Positions 1-8,722 of a DNA stretch of 34,055 nt are shown piece by piece. Source of the DNA: DASTRU01 sp035761045 (GTDB lineage Bacteria > Pseudomonadota > Gammaproteobacteria > Burkholderiales > Burkholderiaceae_E); the NCBI GenBank assembly GCA_035761045.1, contig DASTRU010000272.1, forward strand, positions 1 through 34,055, written 5' to 3'. How positions within the stretch are numbered: position 1 is the first letter of the stretch; every line of letters starts with the position of its first letter. Position numbers and translations under genes: made by a program. A model generated the notes under the pieces. The model saw only the letters and a program-made list of their open reading frames with translations. It made no database searches and was not told the origin of the DNA.

Positions 1-34
1 CGTGTATTTCGCTTCGATGCCGCCTCGCTATTGA
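1..34 (+). CDS. Possible 3' end of pelA (partial)
   Basis: The reading frame starting at base 2 stays open to a TGA at 32-34, 15 bases before the pelB start. Only about ten residues are visible, so the protein cannot be recognised from its sequence. Its position directly before pelB, in the same direction, is where pelA (the deacetylase/hydrolase of the Pel operon) normally sits. The identification rests on gene order alone. Confidence 0.3.
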   Translation, partial: VYFASMPPRY

Positions 35-49
35 ACCGAGCCCGTTCCC

Positions 50-3000
50 ATGCCGTCGTCGTCCGCTGTTCCTCCTGAGATCGCGCATGCGACCGCCGGA
101 GCCGACGCGCGCGACCGCGTGCGTTTTTTTCCGCCGGTGGCCATCGCGGCGTTCGCGGCCGCGATGGCGGGTGTGCTCGTGCTCGCGTTTCCGTCGCGGA
201 ACCTGCAACTCGAACTTAGCGGCGGCGAGCGTGGCGACGAACTGACCATCGCCTACCTGCACAGCTGGCTGCGCGCCAAGCCCGACGCGCATGCGATGCG
301 CCTCGCGCTCGCGCGTCAACACCTCGAACGCGGCGAGCTCGCACCCGCGCGCGAAGCGCTCGACATCGTGATGCGCGATATGCCGGGCGAGGACACCAAC
401 GTGGCCGACCTCGACATCGAACTAGCCACGCGCGAGCTGGCCACCGTCGCGCCCGATTCGCCACGGTATGCGGCCTTGCGCGAACGCCTGCTCGAACGCT
501 TGCGCCGGTTTGGCGAACGCGCGCTCGACGGCGCGCAACGCTTCGCGCTCGTGCAACGCGCGCTCGCGCTAAACGACGCCGCGCTCGCGCGCCAGCAACT
601 CGAACTCGCGATCGCCAATCGCGGCCTTAGCGCCGAAGCGTTGATGACGATGAGCACTTATTTGCTCGGGCTTGGCGATCACGATCTCGCCGCGCGGCTC
701 GCGTTCGCGGCGCAAGCGCATAGCACCGAGCTCGCGACGCGTCGCCGCTACTTTCTCGCGGGCATCAACGCACTGCGCGCATCGGGCCGACCCGACCGCG
801 CCTTGAACGCGGCGGTCGATCACATCGGCAATCTCGCCGACGACCGCGACACCTTGATCGCGGTCATCAAACTCGCGCGCGAAGCGAATCGCCTGGACGT
901 GGCCGAGCGCTACGCCAAGCGGTTGTTGCGCATGTCGTCGTTATCGCCCGCGCCTAATGGCGCGGCGGGCGGACGCTGGCTCGCGCAGGCGGCGCAATGG
1001 CTGATCGCAAGCGCCCATGCCGCCGAGTCGACCACGACGCCACCTACCGCCGCGCCCGAATCCACCACGCCACCCGGCCGCCCGTTCGACGCCGAGGCGT
1101 ATGCATTGACCTATGACGTGTTCGTCGCGGGCGGTCGTCTCAACGAGGCGCAACGCGTGGCCGAAGCGGCCGTGCGCGCGCAGCCCAACTCGGCCGCCTG
1201 GCTTAGACGTTTAGCGCAAGTCGCCGAATGGAATGGACAGCCGGCGCGGGCATTGAACGCGTGGTGGACGCTGGCGCGCCAAACCAACGACGAAGCCGCG
1301 TGGGACCGCGTGCTCGCCATCGCGCCGGGCGTGTTGGACTACGACGCCTGGATCGCCGCGATCGAGCACCGACGCCGCACGCGGCCCGACGCCGCATCGC
1401 TCGATCTGCTGATGCGCTTGTACGAACAACTCGGCCAACCCGAGCGCGCGCTCGCCATCGCGCGGCGCGAGGCCGCGCGGCTCGCGCCGGGGCCGGCGCG
1501 AGCCGACGCCTTGACGCGGCTTGGCGAATTGGCCGAACGCGCCGGTCAGCCCGACATCGCCTACGCCGCTTGGCGCGAGCTATTCGCCAGCCCCAACGGC
1601 GACCCCACGCACGCGATGCGCGCCGTGCGCATCGACCTGCGCCTTGGACGCCTTGATGCCGCGCTCGATCTCATCACGCAAGCCGTTCGCCATCCAGGCT
1701 ATGCGGCCTTGAGCGCCGACGCGCAAGCCGATATTCGCCGAGTGGAAATCGAAGTCGCCTATCGCTTGCAACGGCGCGACACGCTCGATCGCGCGTTTCG
1801 TGAATTGGCGGCGCTCGACAAGATCGCGCCCGATCAATTGCTCGCCTGGGCCGATCTGCTCGAGGCCGACGGCTCGCCGAGCGGCGTGGCCGCCGCGTCG
1901 CGCGTGCTTGAATTCGCCGCGCGACGCGCGTCGAACCCGGCCGTGCTCGATCGGGCGTTCGCCGCCGCGCTGCGCGCGGGCGACGAGGCCGCCGTCACGC
2001 GCTTGCTCGCGCTGGCCGATACGCCCGCGTTCGCGCAAGTCGCAAGCAACCCCAACTTCCTTAGCCGCCGCGCGCAAGTGCGCTTGGCGCGTGGCGATCG
2101 GCGCGGCGCCTTGGCCGACGCGCGTCGGGCGCTCGCGCTTCGGCCGGCCGATCAAAACCTGCGCGCGAGTTGGATATGGATGTTGATCGCCGCGCGCGAG
2201 GCCCAGGCATTGCGCGCCGAGCTGCAACGTCTTGGCCCGCCATCGCGCATCCCGGCGTTGTTGATCGCGCCCGCCGCGGCCGGTTGGCTCGCCTTGCAAG
2301 AACCAGAACGCGCCCTGCCGTATTTCGCGCATGGCGCGGCGCAAGGGCGCGACGACCCGTCATGGCTGATCGGCTACGCCGACGCGATCGACGCCGCGGG
2401 ACAAACCGATCTCGCCTGGCACTTGCGCGCCCGTGCCTGGACGATGTGGATGACGGCCTCGCCTCCCAGCGGCGACGAGGACGCGCGCGAGCGCGAACGG
2501 CGTATCGCCGCGCTGGCCTTGACCTTCGCGCCCAGCGACGCGGCGCGCGCGCGCATCGCGGCCTTGGTCGCGCCGCGCACCGAAGCGGCCGTTGCTCCGC
2601 CCACGCGCGTCGACACGCGACCGCCCATCACCGCGCCTGCCTTACTCGCGCAAGTGCAAGCGCTTCTCGCGGCGGCACCGGCACCCGCATCACGGCGGCG
2701 CATCGAGCGCGATGCGCAAGCCGATGAAATCGCGTTGAGCGCCGCTTTGGGTGCCGACGCCAACGAACTCGCGCGTGCGTGGATGCATAGCCGCTTTGGC
2801 GCCACCTTGGCGCGCCCCGCGTATGCCGATATCGCGCTCGCCTTGGCCGACCATGACCGCGAGCGACTCGCCGTCTTGCTCGACACCGTGGCCGACTGGC
2901 TGCCCATGCGCGACCGCGTCGAAGCGCTCGAACGACTCGGCCGTTATCGCGAAGCGCGCGTGGTGGCCTTCGACCATCTCGCGCAATCCCCACGCGACGA

Positions 3001-4003
3001 TCAAGCCCACGCGCGCTTCGCCTCCACCTGGATGCCCGGGCCGATCGACGAAGGGCCGGCGCGTTCCGTCGGTACCTATTTGCGCCATGAGAATGCGCGG
3101 CCACTGGGCGCTTTCACCACGCAAATCGCGGCGACCACGCCGATCGATATCGATCCAATCGATCTACGCCTGCACGCCGACGCCACGCATATCGGCTATC
3201 GCAATCTCGATACCGCGCAGCTCGCGAATGTTCCGGCTGGCGAACAGCAAGGCGGCGTGACCTTGGATGCGCGGCTAACGAGTGGCCGCGTGCGGCTGCG
3301 CATTGGCGAACGCCTGGCGCGCCGCGATCTCACGCAAGCCTCGCTCGCCTTCGACGACTGGGCGTTGCCCGAGCTGGGCGACGACTGGCGTTTCTCGGCG
3401 CGCCTCGCGCTCAACGACGTGCCGACCGAACAAGCCGCGTTGCGCCTAGGCGGCACGCGCGACACCGCCACCGCCGGCGCGAGTTGGACCGTGAGTCCGC
3501 GCGACCGCGTCGATGTCTCGCTCTCGCATTACGTCTATCGCGGCCAAACCGGCACGCGCGTGGGCAGCGGCACCACCACGCGCGTCGATGTCGAACATCG
3601 CTTGCGGCTAAGCGAGCCCGACCTCGCGATTCGCGCCCACGCGCAAGACCAACGCTTCAACGCCGATGGCGAGCCCGATGCCGTTTTGCGCGCGCTCGTG
3701 CCCGCGGGCGGTGCCACCGCCACGGCGCGTCGGTTCATTCCCTTGAGCGCGCGCGAATTCGGCGTCGCGCTATCCACCGGTGAGGCGTACGAGCGTGGGT
3801 ACACCCGCGCGTGGCGTCCGTTCGCGCGCGTGGGGTTCACGCACAACACCGTGGCGGGAAATGGCGCGGATTTGCGCATTGGATTCGCGACGGGCGTGTT
3901 CGGCGCCGATACGCTCGCCGTGAGTGCCGGACGCGTTCCCGGCACGGCGGGCAGCCCATCGGGCGCGACGCAATTCGAAGTGCGCTACCGAATACTTTTT
4001 TGA
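50..4003 (+). CDS. pelB: PelB, outer-membrane Pel export protein (TPR scaffold plus beta-barrel)
   Basis: This is a 1317-residue protein. PelB guides Pel polysaccharide through the periplasm with TPR repeats and exports it through a C-terminal outer-membrane porin. A single hydrophobic segment lies at about residues 28-47. A very long helical region follows, rich in Ala, Leu and Arg with TPR-like spacing. From about residue 1005 the sequence changes to alternating strands typical of a beta-barrel and ends in Phe, the usual terminal residue of outer-membrane proteins. It is longer than the roughly 1190-residue Pseudomonas aeruginosa PelB; part of the excess is a hydrophobic stretch plus Thr/Pro/Ala linker near residues 305-347. 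The ATG at 50 is the first start after an in-frame stop at 32-34. PelC follows 48 bases later. Family assignment is firm because pelCDEFG follow in order. Confidence 0.9.
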   Translation: MPSSSAVPPEIAHATAGADARDRVRFFPPVAIAAFAAAMAGVLVLAFPSRNLQLELSGGERGDELTIAYLHSWLRAKPDAHAMRLALARQHLERGELAPAREALDIVMRDMPGEDTNVADLDIELATRELATVAPDSPRYAALRERLLERLRRFGERALDGAQRFALVQRALALNDAALARQQLELAIANRGLSAEALMTMSTYLLGLGDHDLAARLAFAAQAHSTELATRRRYFLAGINALRASGRPDRALNAAVDHIGNLADDRDTLIAVIKLAREANRLDVAERYAKRLLRMSSLSPAPNGAAGGRWLAQAAQWLIASAHAAESTTTPPTAAPESTTPPGRPFDAEAYALTYDVFVAGGRLNEAQRVAEAAVRAQPNSAAWLRRLAQVAEWNGQPARALNAWWTLARQTNDEAAWDRVLAIAPGVLDYDAWIAAIEHRRRTRPDAASLDLLMRLYEQLGQPERALAIARREAARLAPGPARADALTRLGELAERAGQPDIAYAAWRELFASPNGDPTHAMRAVRIDLRLGRLDAALDLITQAVRHPGYAALSADAQADIRRVEIEVAYRLQRRDTLDRAFRELAALDKIAPDQLLAWADLLEADGSPSGVAAASRVLEFAARRASNPAVLDRAFAAALRAGDEAAVTRLLALADTPAFAQVASNPNFLSRRAQVRLARGDRRGALADARRALALRPADQNLRASWIWMLIAAREAQALRAELQRLGPPSRIPALLIAPAAAGWLALQEPERALPYFAHGAAQGRDDPSWLIGYADAIDAAGQTDLAWHLRARAWTMWMTASPPSGDEDARERERRIAALALTFAPSDAARARIAALVAPRTEAAVAPPTRVDTRPPITAPALLAQVQALLAAAPAPASRRRIERDAQADEIALSAALGADANELARAWMHSRFGATLARPAYADIALALADHDRERLAVLLDTVADWLPMRDRVEALERLGRYREARVVAFDHLAQSPRDDQAHARFASTWMPGPIDEGPARSVGTYLRHENARPLGAFTTQIAATTPIDIDPIDLRLHADATHIGYRNLDTAQLANVPAGEQQGGVTLDARLTSGRVRLRIGERLARRDLTQASLAFDDWALPELGDDWRFSARLALNDVPTEQAALRLGGTRDTATAGASWTVSPRDRVDVSLSHYVYRGQTGTRVGSGTTTRVDVEHRLRLSEPDLAIRAHAQDQRFNADGEPDAVLRALVPAGGATATARRFIPLSAREFGVALSTGEAYERGYTRAWRPFARVGFTHNTVAGNGADLRIGFATGVFGADTLAVSAGRVPGTAGSPSGATQFEVRYRILF

Positions 4004-4051
4004 CTTCATGAACCCACGGCTCACCCCATGCTTGCCTTGCGAGGACCGATG

Positions 4052-4597
4052 ATGAATCTGCTGAATGCCGCCCGCGCTTTCGTCGCCACCACCGCCGCCA
4101 CCGTGTTGTTGGTCGCGTGCTCGACCATCAGCCACGCCCCCGTGCCGCCACTGGAGCGCGACGCCAAATGGGTGCTGTTGCCACTCGCCAATCAAACCGA
4201 AACGCCGCAAGCGGGCTTGCGCGCCGAAGGCATCGTCGACAGCGTGTTGCGCTCCGACGCCGGGCTCTCGCTCGAACGCTATCCGGCCGACGTGTCCAAC
4301 GACGGACTGTTCGACCCGGCCAATCGCAAGGCCAGCGACGCGGCGCTTGCGTGGGCGCGTACCGCCTCGGCGCGTTATGCGGTGACGGGCTCGGTCGATG
4401 AATGGCGCTACAAGGTCGGCATCGATGGCGAGCCGGCGGTGGGGCTAACGCTGCGCATCGTCGACGTGCCAAGCGGCAAGACGATATGGAGCGCGACCGG
4501 CGGCAAAACCGGGTACTCGCGCGAAGCGCTATCGGCCGTCGCGCAAAAACTCGCGCGCAACCTCGTCGCGCCGGTGGCCGCGAGCACGCGACGATGA
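4052..4597 (+). CDS. pelC: PelC, outer-membrane lipoprotein of the Pel secretion complex
   Basis: This is a 181-residue lipoprotein. PelC forms a ring at the periplasmic face of the outer membrane that funnels Pel towards the PelB porin. The N-terminus has a hydrophobic stretch ending in the lipobox LVAC, with the acylated Cys at residue 23. A later conserved region reads YAVTGSVDEW. Two adjacent ATGs (4049 and 4052) follow a GAGGA at 4041-4045; I chose 4052 because its spacing of six bases is better. A start at 4028 is also open but would give an unusually long n-region. The TGA overlaps the pelD ATG as ATGA, indicating translational coupling. Length is close to the family norm of about 170 residues. 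Confidence 0.88.
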   Translation: MNLLNAARAFVATTAATVLLVACSTISHAPVPPLERDAKWVLLPLANQTETPQAGLRAEGIVDSVLRSDAGLSLERYPADVSNDGLFDPANRKASDAALAWARTASARYAVTGSVDEWRYKVGIDGEPAVGLTLRIVDVPSGKTIWSATGGKTGYSREALSAVAQKLARNLVAPVAASTRR

Positions 4598-6144
4598 TCG
4601 TTTCCGCCTTCGAGGCATGGCGGCAGCGCCAACGCGGCGCGGTCGTCCGGCAAACCCGTCATCGCAGCCGCGCGCGGCTTGCCTGGGCCGTGGCCGAGTC
4701 GATGGGACTGCCCGCCTTATTCATCGGCGTGTCGGCGCTCTTGCATCCGGTCGATCCGTTTTGGGTGTTGTCGCGGTTTCCGTGGGCTTGGCTCGCGCCG
4801 TTGATCGTCGCGCTGCGCTACGGCTTCGTGCTCGGCACGACGTCCACCGTCACGCTGTTGTTGTTGTGGTTCGCCGCGCCTGGATGGGGGCTTGCGCCCG
4901 GTCCGCAGCCGTTTCCGCGCGAATACTTTCTCGGCGGCTTGATCGCGGTGTTGATCGCGGGCGAATTCGCCGATGTGTGGAACTTGCGTTTACGCGGCAC
5001 GTCGGGCGCCGCGCGCTACCTCGAGGAGCGGCTGACCGCGCTCACGCGCAATCACTTTTTGCTGCGCCTGTCGCACGAGCGCATCGAGCACGAGTTGCTC
5101 ACGCGGCCGTCCACCTTGCGCGAGACGTTGTTGAACTTGCGCACGATCACGCAAGCCGCGGCCGCCACGCCCGATGCGCCACCACTGCCCGGCGGCAAGG
5201 AGTTCTTGCAGCTGCTCGCGCAGAGTTGCCAGATCGAAGTGGCGTCCTTGCACGCGATCGAGCGGGGCGTGTTCAAGGGCCAGCCGGTCGCCACGCTTGG
5301 CCAACCACGCAAGCTCGAAACGCGTAACGCGATGCTCAACGAAGCGTTGAGCACCGGCGAACTCGTGCATTTGCTGTCCGCCGAATACGAAGCCGCCGAA
5401 CAAGCCGCCAGCGGCCAAGCCGTGATGTCGTCGGGCGTGACCGACCAAGAGCCTTATTTGGTGTGCGCGCCGCTTACGGCGGCCAATGGCGAGCGTATCG
5501 GCGTGCTCGCGGTCGAGCGCATGTCGTTCGTCGCGCTCAATCAAGACGTGTTGCGCTTGTTGTCGGTGCTGGTTGGGTATTACGCCGACGGCGTCGCGGC
5601 CGCGAGCGCGATCGCGCCCGTCCGCGCGGTGGTGCCCGACTGCCCGGACGACTTCGCGCTCGAACTCACGCGGCTGACTAACGTGCGCGCCGAAATCGGG
5701 CTCGACTCCGCGCTCGTCGCCCTGGAGTTTCCGCATGAATCGCGCGACGACGCCGTCGACCATACGGCCGAGAATCTGCGCGCCGCCGATCTTTACGAAC
5801 GCGCGCAACGCCTGCCTCGGCAAATCGACATCGTGTGGGGGGTGCATTCGCCCGAGCGCGATGTGTTGCTCATCTTGCTGCCGCTGGCCAGACGCGCGGG
5901 TGTCGAAGGATTTCTCGCGCGCGTGGAGTCGATCTTTCACGTGCAATTTGGCATCGGCTTGGACAGCCAATACGCGACCACGCATACCGCCTTGTTGTCG
6001 GAAGCCGATCCCGCGTGGCAATTACGCGATATGTTGATTCGTTGCCGACTGACCACCTTCATCTCGCACGAGCCGATGACGATCACGACGCGCGACGCAT
6101 CGCCCTCGTCATCGTCGCCGTCATCCAAGGCGGATGTCGCATGA
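4594..6144 (+). CDS. pelD: PelD, inner-membrane c-di-GMP receptor controlling Pel synthesis
   Basis: This is a 516-residue protein. PelD is the membrane receptor that activates Pel polymerisation when it binds cyclic di-GMP. Membrane segments occupy about residues 35-140, followed by a helical/coiled region, a GAF domain (about 190-340) and a degenerate GGDEF domain at the C-terminus. In that domain R409-Q-I-D412 fits the RxxD inhibitory-site motif, while the GGDEF signature itself is replaced by an unrelated sequence (GVHSPERD). This is what is expected of a binding-only receptor. The start is the ATG in the ATGA overlap with pelC; an upstream extension to 4402 would run through pelC and is rejected. 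The C-terminal tail is Ser-rich and looks disordered. Confidence 0.9.
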   Translation: MIVSAFEAWRQRQRGAVVRQTRHRSRARLAWAVAESMGLPALFIGVSALLHPVDPFWVLSRFPWAWLAPLIVALRYGFVLGTTSTVTLLLLWFAAPGWGLAPGPQPFPREYFLGGLIAVLIAGEFADVWNLRLRGTSGAARYLEERLTALTRNHFLLRLSHERIEHELLTRPSTLRETLLNLRTITQAAAATPDAPPLPGGKEFLQLLAQSCQIEVASLHAIERGVFKGQPVATLGQPRKLETRNAMLNEALSTGELVHLLSAEYEAAEQAASGQAVMSSGVTDQEPYLVCAPLTAANGERIGVLAVERMSFVALNQDVLRLLSVLVGYYADGVAAASAIAPVRAVVPDCPDDFALELTRLTNVRAEIGLDSALVALEFPHESRDDAVDHTAENLRAADLYERAQRLPRQIDIVWGVHSPERDVLLILLPLARRAGVEGFLARVESIFHVQFGIGLDSQYATTHTALLSEADPAWQLRDMLIRCRLTTFISHEPMTITTRDASPSSSSPSSKADVA

Positions 6145-7133
6145 ACTTGCTGGCGACCCTCGCCGCGCATCTGGCCGCCCTCGTGCTGGTGTTGGCGCAG
6201 TCGTCCAACACGGCGATGTTGCTTGCCTACTTCGCCACGCAAGCGATCGCCAGCGCCTTGCTCGCGCTCGTCGTGCTGCCGTGGTTGCCGGCGGCGTGGC
6301 GACGTCCGCCTTGGGGCGGCGCGGCCTTGGTGTTTTCGGTGGATTTTTTCGTGCCGCTGGCCGGCTTGTGCATGTTGATCGTGTGCGCCGGGCTCGCGCG
6401 GTGGTTGCCGCGTTGGCGAACGCCGCCGCGCTTTCGCGCGCTCAAACCCTTGCGCTACACCACGTTTCGCAACGCCGAAGGCACCGCGTTTCGTAGTGGC
6501 CAAGTGCGCGGCCGATTGACCGACACCTCGGCCGGGTCCGACGTGCGATTGCAAGCGCTCGTCGCCGTGCAAGACGCGCCGGCGCGCACGACCGGCGAGT
6601 TGTTGCGCGACTTACTCGCCGATCCACTCGAAGACGTTCGTCTACTCGCCTATGGCTTGCTCGACAACAAGGAAAAGGCGATCACCCAACGCATCACCCG
6701 CGAACGCGAAACGCTAAAAACCCTCGACGCTCGGCAAGACGCGGCCGAGGTGCTTGCCACCAATAAACGAATCGCCGAGTTGTATTGGGAGTTGATCTAT
6801 CAAAACCTCGTGCATGGCGATTTGCTCGTCTTCGCGGCGAACGAAGCCTATGCGCATGCCGAAGCCGCGCTATTGATCGACAACCAAGATTTCGGCCTAT
6901 GGTTCTTGCTTGGTCGCCTAGGGCTCGCGCGTAACGATCTGGCCTCGGCGTCCAATGCGTTCGAAATCGCGCTCGAACACGGCTTTCCGCGCGAACGCTT
7001 GTTGCCGTACTTGGCCGAGCTGCGCTTTCGCGAGCGACGCTTTAGCGACGTGCTGATTTTGGTCGGCGAACTTAAGCAACAACGCAACGCGCCGGTGATC
7101 GAGCCCGTGCTGCGCTATTGGAAATCGGTATGA
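6141..7133 (+). CDS. pelE: PelE, inner-membrane TPR protein of the Pel synthase complex
   Basis: This is a 330-residue protein. PelE is an inner-membrane component with a cytoplasmic TPR domain that works with PelD, PelF and PelG. Two hydrophobic blocks are visible (about residues 5-48 and 58-88). They are followed by a soluble helical region with TPR-like repeats near residues 225-320. The start ATG overlaps the pelD stop as ATGA. The stop overlaps the pelF start in the same way, so the gene is coupled on both sides. Sequence conservation of PelE is low in general; the identification leans on topology and on position between clear pelD and pelF genes. Confidence 0.87.
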   Translation: MNLLATLAAHLAALVLVLAQSSNTAMLLAYFATQAIASALLALVVLPWLPAAWRRPPWGGAALVFSVDFFVPLAGLCMLIVCAGLARWLPRWRTPPRFRALKPLRYTTFRNAEGTAFRSGQVRGRLTDTSAGSDVRLQALVAVQDAPARTTGELLRDLLADPLEDVRLLAYGLLDNKEKAITQRITRERETLKTLDARQDAAEVLATNKRIAELYWELIYQNLVHGDLLVFAANEAYAHAEAALLIDNQDFGLWFLLGRLGLARNDLASASNAFEIALEHGFPRERLLPYLAELRFRERRFSDVLILVGELKQQRNAPVIEPVLRYWKSV

Positions 7134-8722
7134 GCGCCAAGGACCCGCCAATGCCGCGCGCGCCCGACGGCGTGGACGTCATGCTGTTGCTCGAAGGCAC
7201 GTTCCCTTACGTGCGCGGCGGCGTATCGAGTTGGGTGAATCAGATCGTGCGCGGCTTTCCCGAATTGCGTTTTGGCGCGATCTTTCTCGGCAGCCGTTCG
7301 AGCGATTACGACGGCATGAAGTACCCCTTGCCCGACAACCTCGTGCATCTCGAAGTGCATTACCTGCACGACCGTCGCACCAACGCCGAATTCGATCTCG
7401 CGCAAGCCGACCCGGGCCGTGGTCGGGTGGTGCCCGCCGATGTCGAGCTCATGGCCCGCACCCACGACACCTTGCGCACCGCGCGCGATCAAAAGCAACG
7501 TGACCCCGACGATCTCAAACGCCTTATGCGCGAACTCATGGCCCGCATGCATGGCGACGCGAGCGATCACGCGGCGATGAGCGAGCATCGTTTTCTCTAC
7601 GGCGCGTCGTCGTGGGACTACATCACCGCGCAATACCGCGAGCGGTGCACCGACCCGAGCTTCGTCGATTACTTCTGGACCGTGCGCATCATGCATGCGC
7701 CGATTTGGCATCTCGCGCGCATCGCCGATGCCGCGCCGCCCGCGCGCGCGTATCACTCGATCTCCACCGGTTACGCGGGCTTCCTCGGCGCGTACTTGCG
7801 TAGCAAAACCGGCAAGCCGTTTTTGTTATCCGAACACGGCATCTACACCAAGGAACGCAAGATCGATTTATTCCAAAGCGAATGGATCGCCGACAACCGC
7901 GGCATCTTCGAGCGCGACAGCGCGCGGCTTTCGTACTTTCGCGAGTTATGGATTCGCTTCTTCGAATCCTTGGGCCAGCTTTGTTATGCGTGCTCGGACC
8001 GCATCGTCGCCTTGTACGAAACCAATCGTCTACGCCAGATCGCCGATGGCGCGCCGGCCGAGCGCACGCAAAACATTCCTAATGGCATCGACTTGCCAAG
8101 ACTAAGCCGCGTGCGCGCGACGCGCGACGGCGCGAACGATCCGCCGCCCGTCGCGTGCTTGATCGGCCGCGTGGTGCCGATCAAGGACATCAAAACCTTC
8201 GTGCGCGCGATGCGCTCGGTCGTCAATCACATGCCGCATGCGCAAGGATGGATCGCCGGCCCCGAGGACGAAGACCCGGCCTACGCGCGTGAATGCCGCG
8301 CGATTGTTGAAGGCTTGGGGCTGACCGAGCATGTGAAATTCCTCGGCTTTCAAAACATCGACACGCTCTTGCCCAAGATCGGTCTTAATGTGTTGAGCTC
8401 GATTTCCGAAGCCTTGCCGCTCGTCTTGCTCGAAGGCTTCGCGGCCGGCGTGCCCGCGGTCGCCACCGATGTCGGCTCATGCGGGCAATTGATTCATGGC
8501 TTGGATGCCGAGGACCGCGCCTTGGGCAGCGCCGGCGCGCTCGTGCAGATCGCCGATCCGCAAGCACTCGGCGCGGCCATCGTTGCATTGCTCGGCGACG
8601 GCCAACGTTGGCGCCAAGCCCAAGCCGCCGGGCTCGCGCGCGTGGAGCGCTACTACACGCAAGAGCGCATGTTCGCGAGTTATCGCGCGCTATACGAGGA
8701 GGCGCTTGCATGGCCGGCATAG
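7130..8722 (+). CDS. pelF: PelF, cytosolic glycosyltransferase (GT4 family) polymerising Pel
   Basis: This is a 530-residue enzyme. PelF is the UDP-sugar-dependent glycosyltransferase that builds the GalNAc-rich Pel polymer. The N-terminus carries the PelF signature LLLEGTFPYVRGGVSSW. A GT-B fold is indicated by GRVVPIKDIKTF in the second half and by an EX7E motif, E427 to E435, in SEALPLVLLEG, followed by GVPAVATDVG. No signal peptide or membrane segment is present, as expected for the cytosolic enzyme. The ATG at 7130 overlaps the pelE stop (ATGA). The end overlaps pelG by 13 bases. The region around residues 110-175 varies most compared with what I recall of the family. Confidence 0.93.
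   Translation: MSAKDPPMPRAPDGVDVMLLLEGTFPYVRGGVSSWVNQIVRGFPELRFGAIFLGSRSSDYDGMKYPLPDNLVHLEVHYLHDRRTNAEFDLAQADPGRGRVVPADVELMARTHDTLRTARDQKQRDPDDLKRLMRELMARMHGDASDHAAMSEHRFLYGASSWDYITAQYRERCTDPSFVDYFWTVRIMHAPIWHLARIADAAPPARAYHSISTGYAGFLGAYLRSKTGKPFLLSEHGIYTKERKIDLFQSEWIADNRGIFERDSARLSYFRELWIRFFESLGQLCYACSDRIVALYETNRLRQIADGAPAERTQNIPNGIDLPRLSRVRATRDGANDPPPVACLIGRVVPIKDIKTFVRAMRSVVNHMPHAQGWIAGPEDEDPAYARECRAIVEGLGLTEHVKFLGFQNIDTLLPKIGLNVLSSISEALPLVLLEGFAAGVPAVATDVGSCGQLIHGLDAEDRALGSAGALVQIADPQALGAAIVALLGDGQRWRQAQAAGLARVERYYTQERMFASYRALYEEALAWPA

Noticed and set aside
1580..2344. Long minus-strand open frame (254 codons) inside pelB
   Set aside because: It lies wholly inside a well-supported gene. 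GC-rich DNA with a strong third-position bias gives long antisense frames; the product is Arg/Gly-rich and resembles nothing known.
4402..4593. Upstream extension of pelD to an ATG at 4402
   Set aside because: It would overlap most of the second half of pelC with a basic, unrelated sequence. The ATGA overlap at 4594 gives a normal PelD N-terminus.
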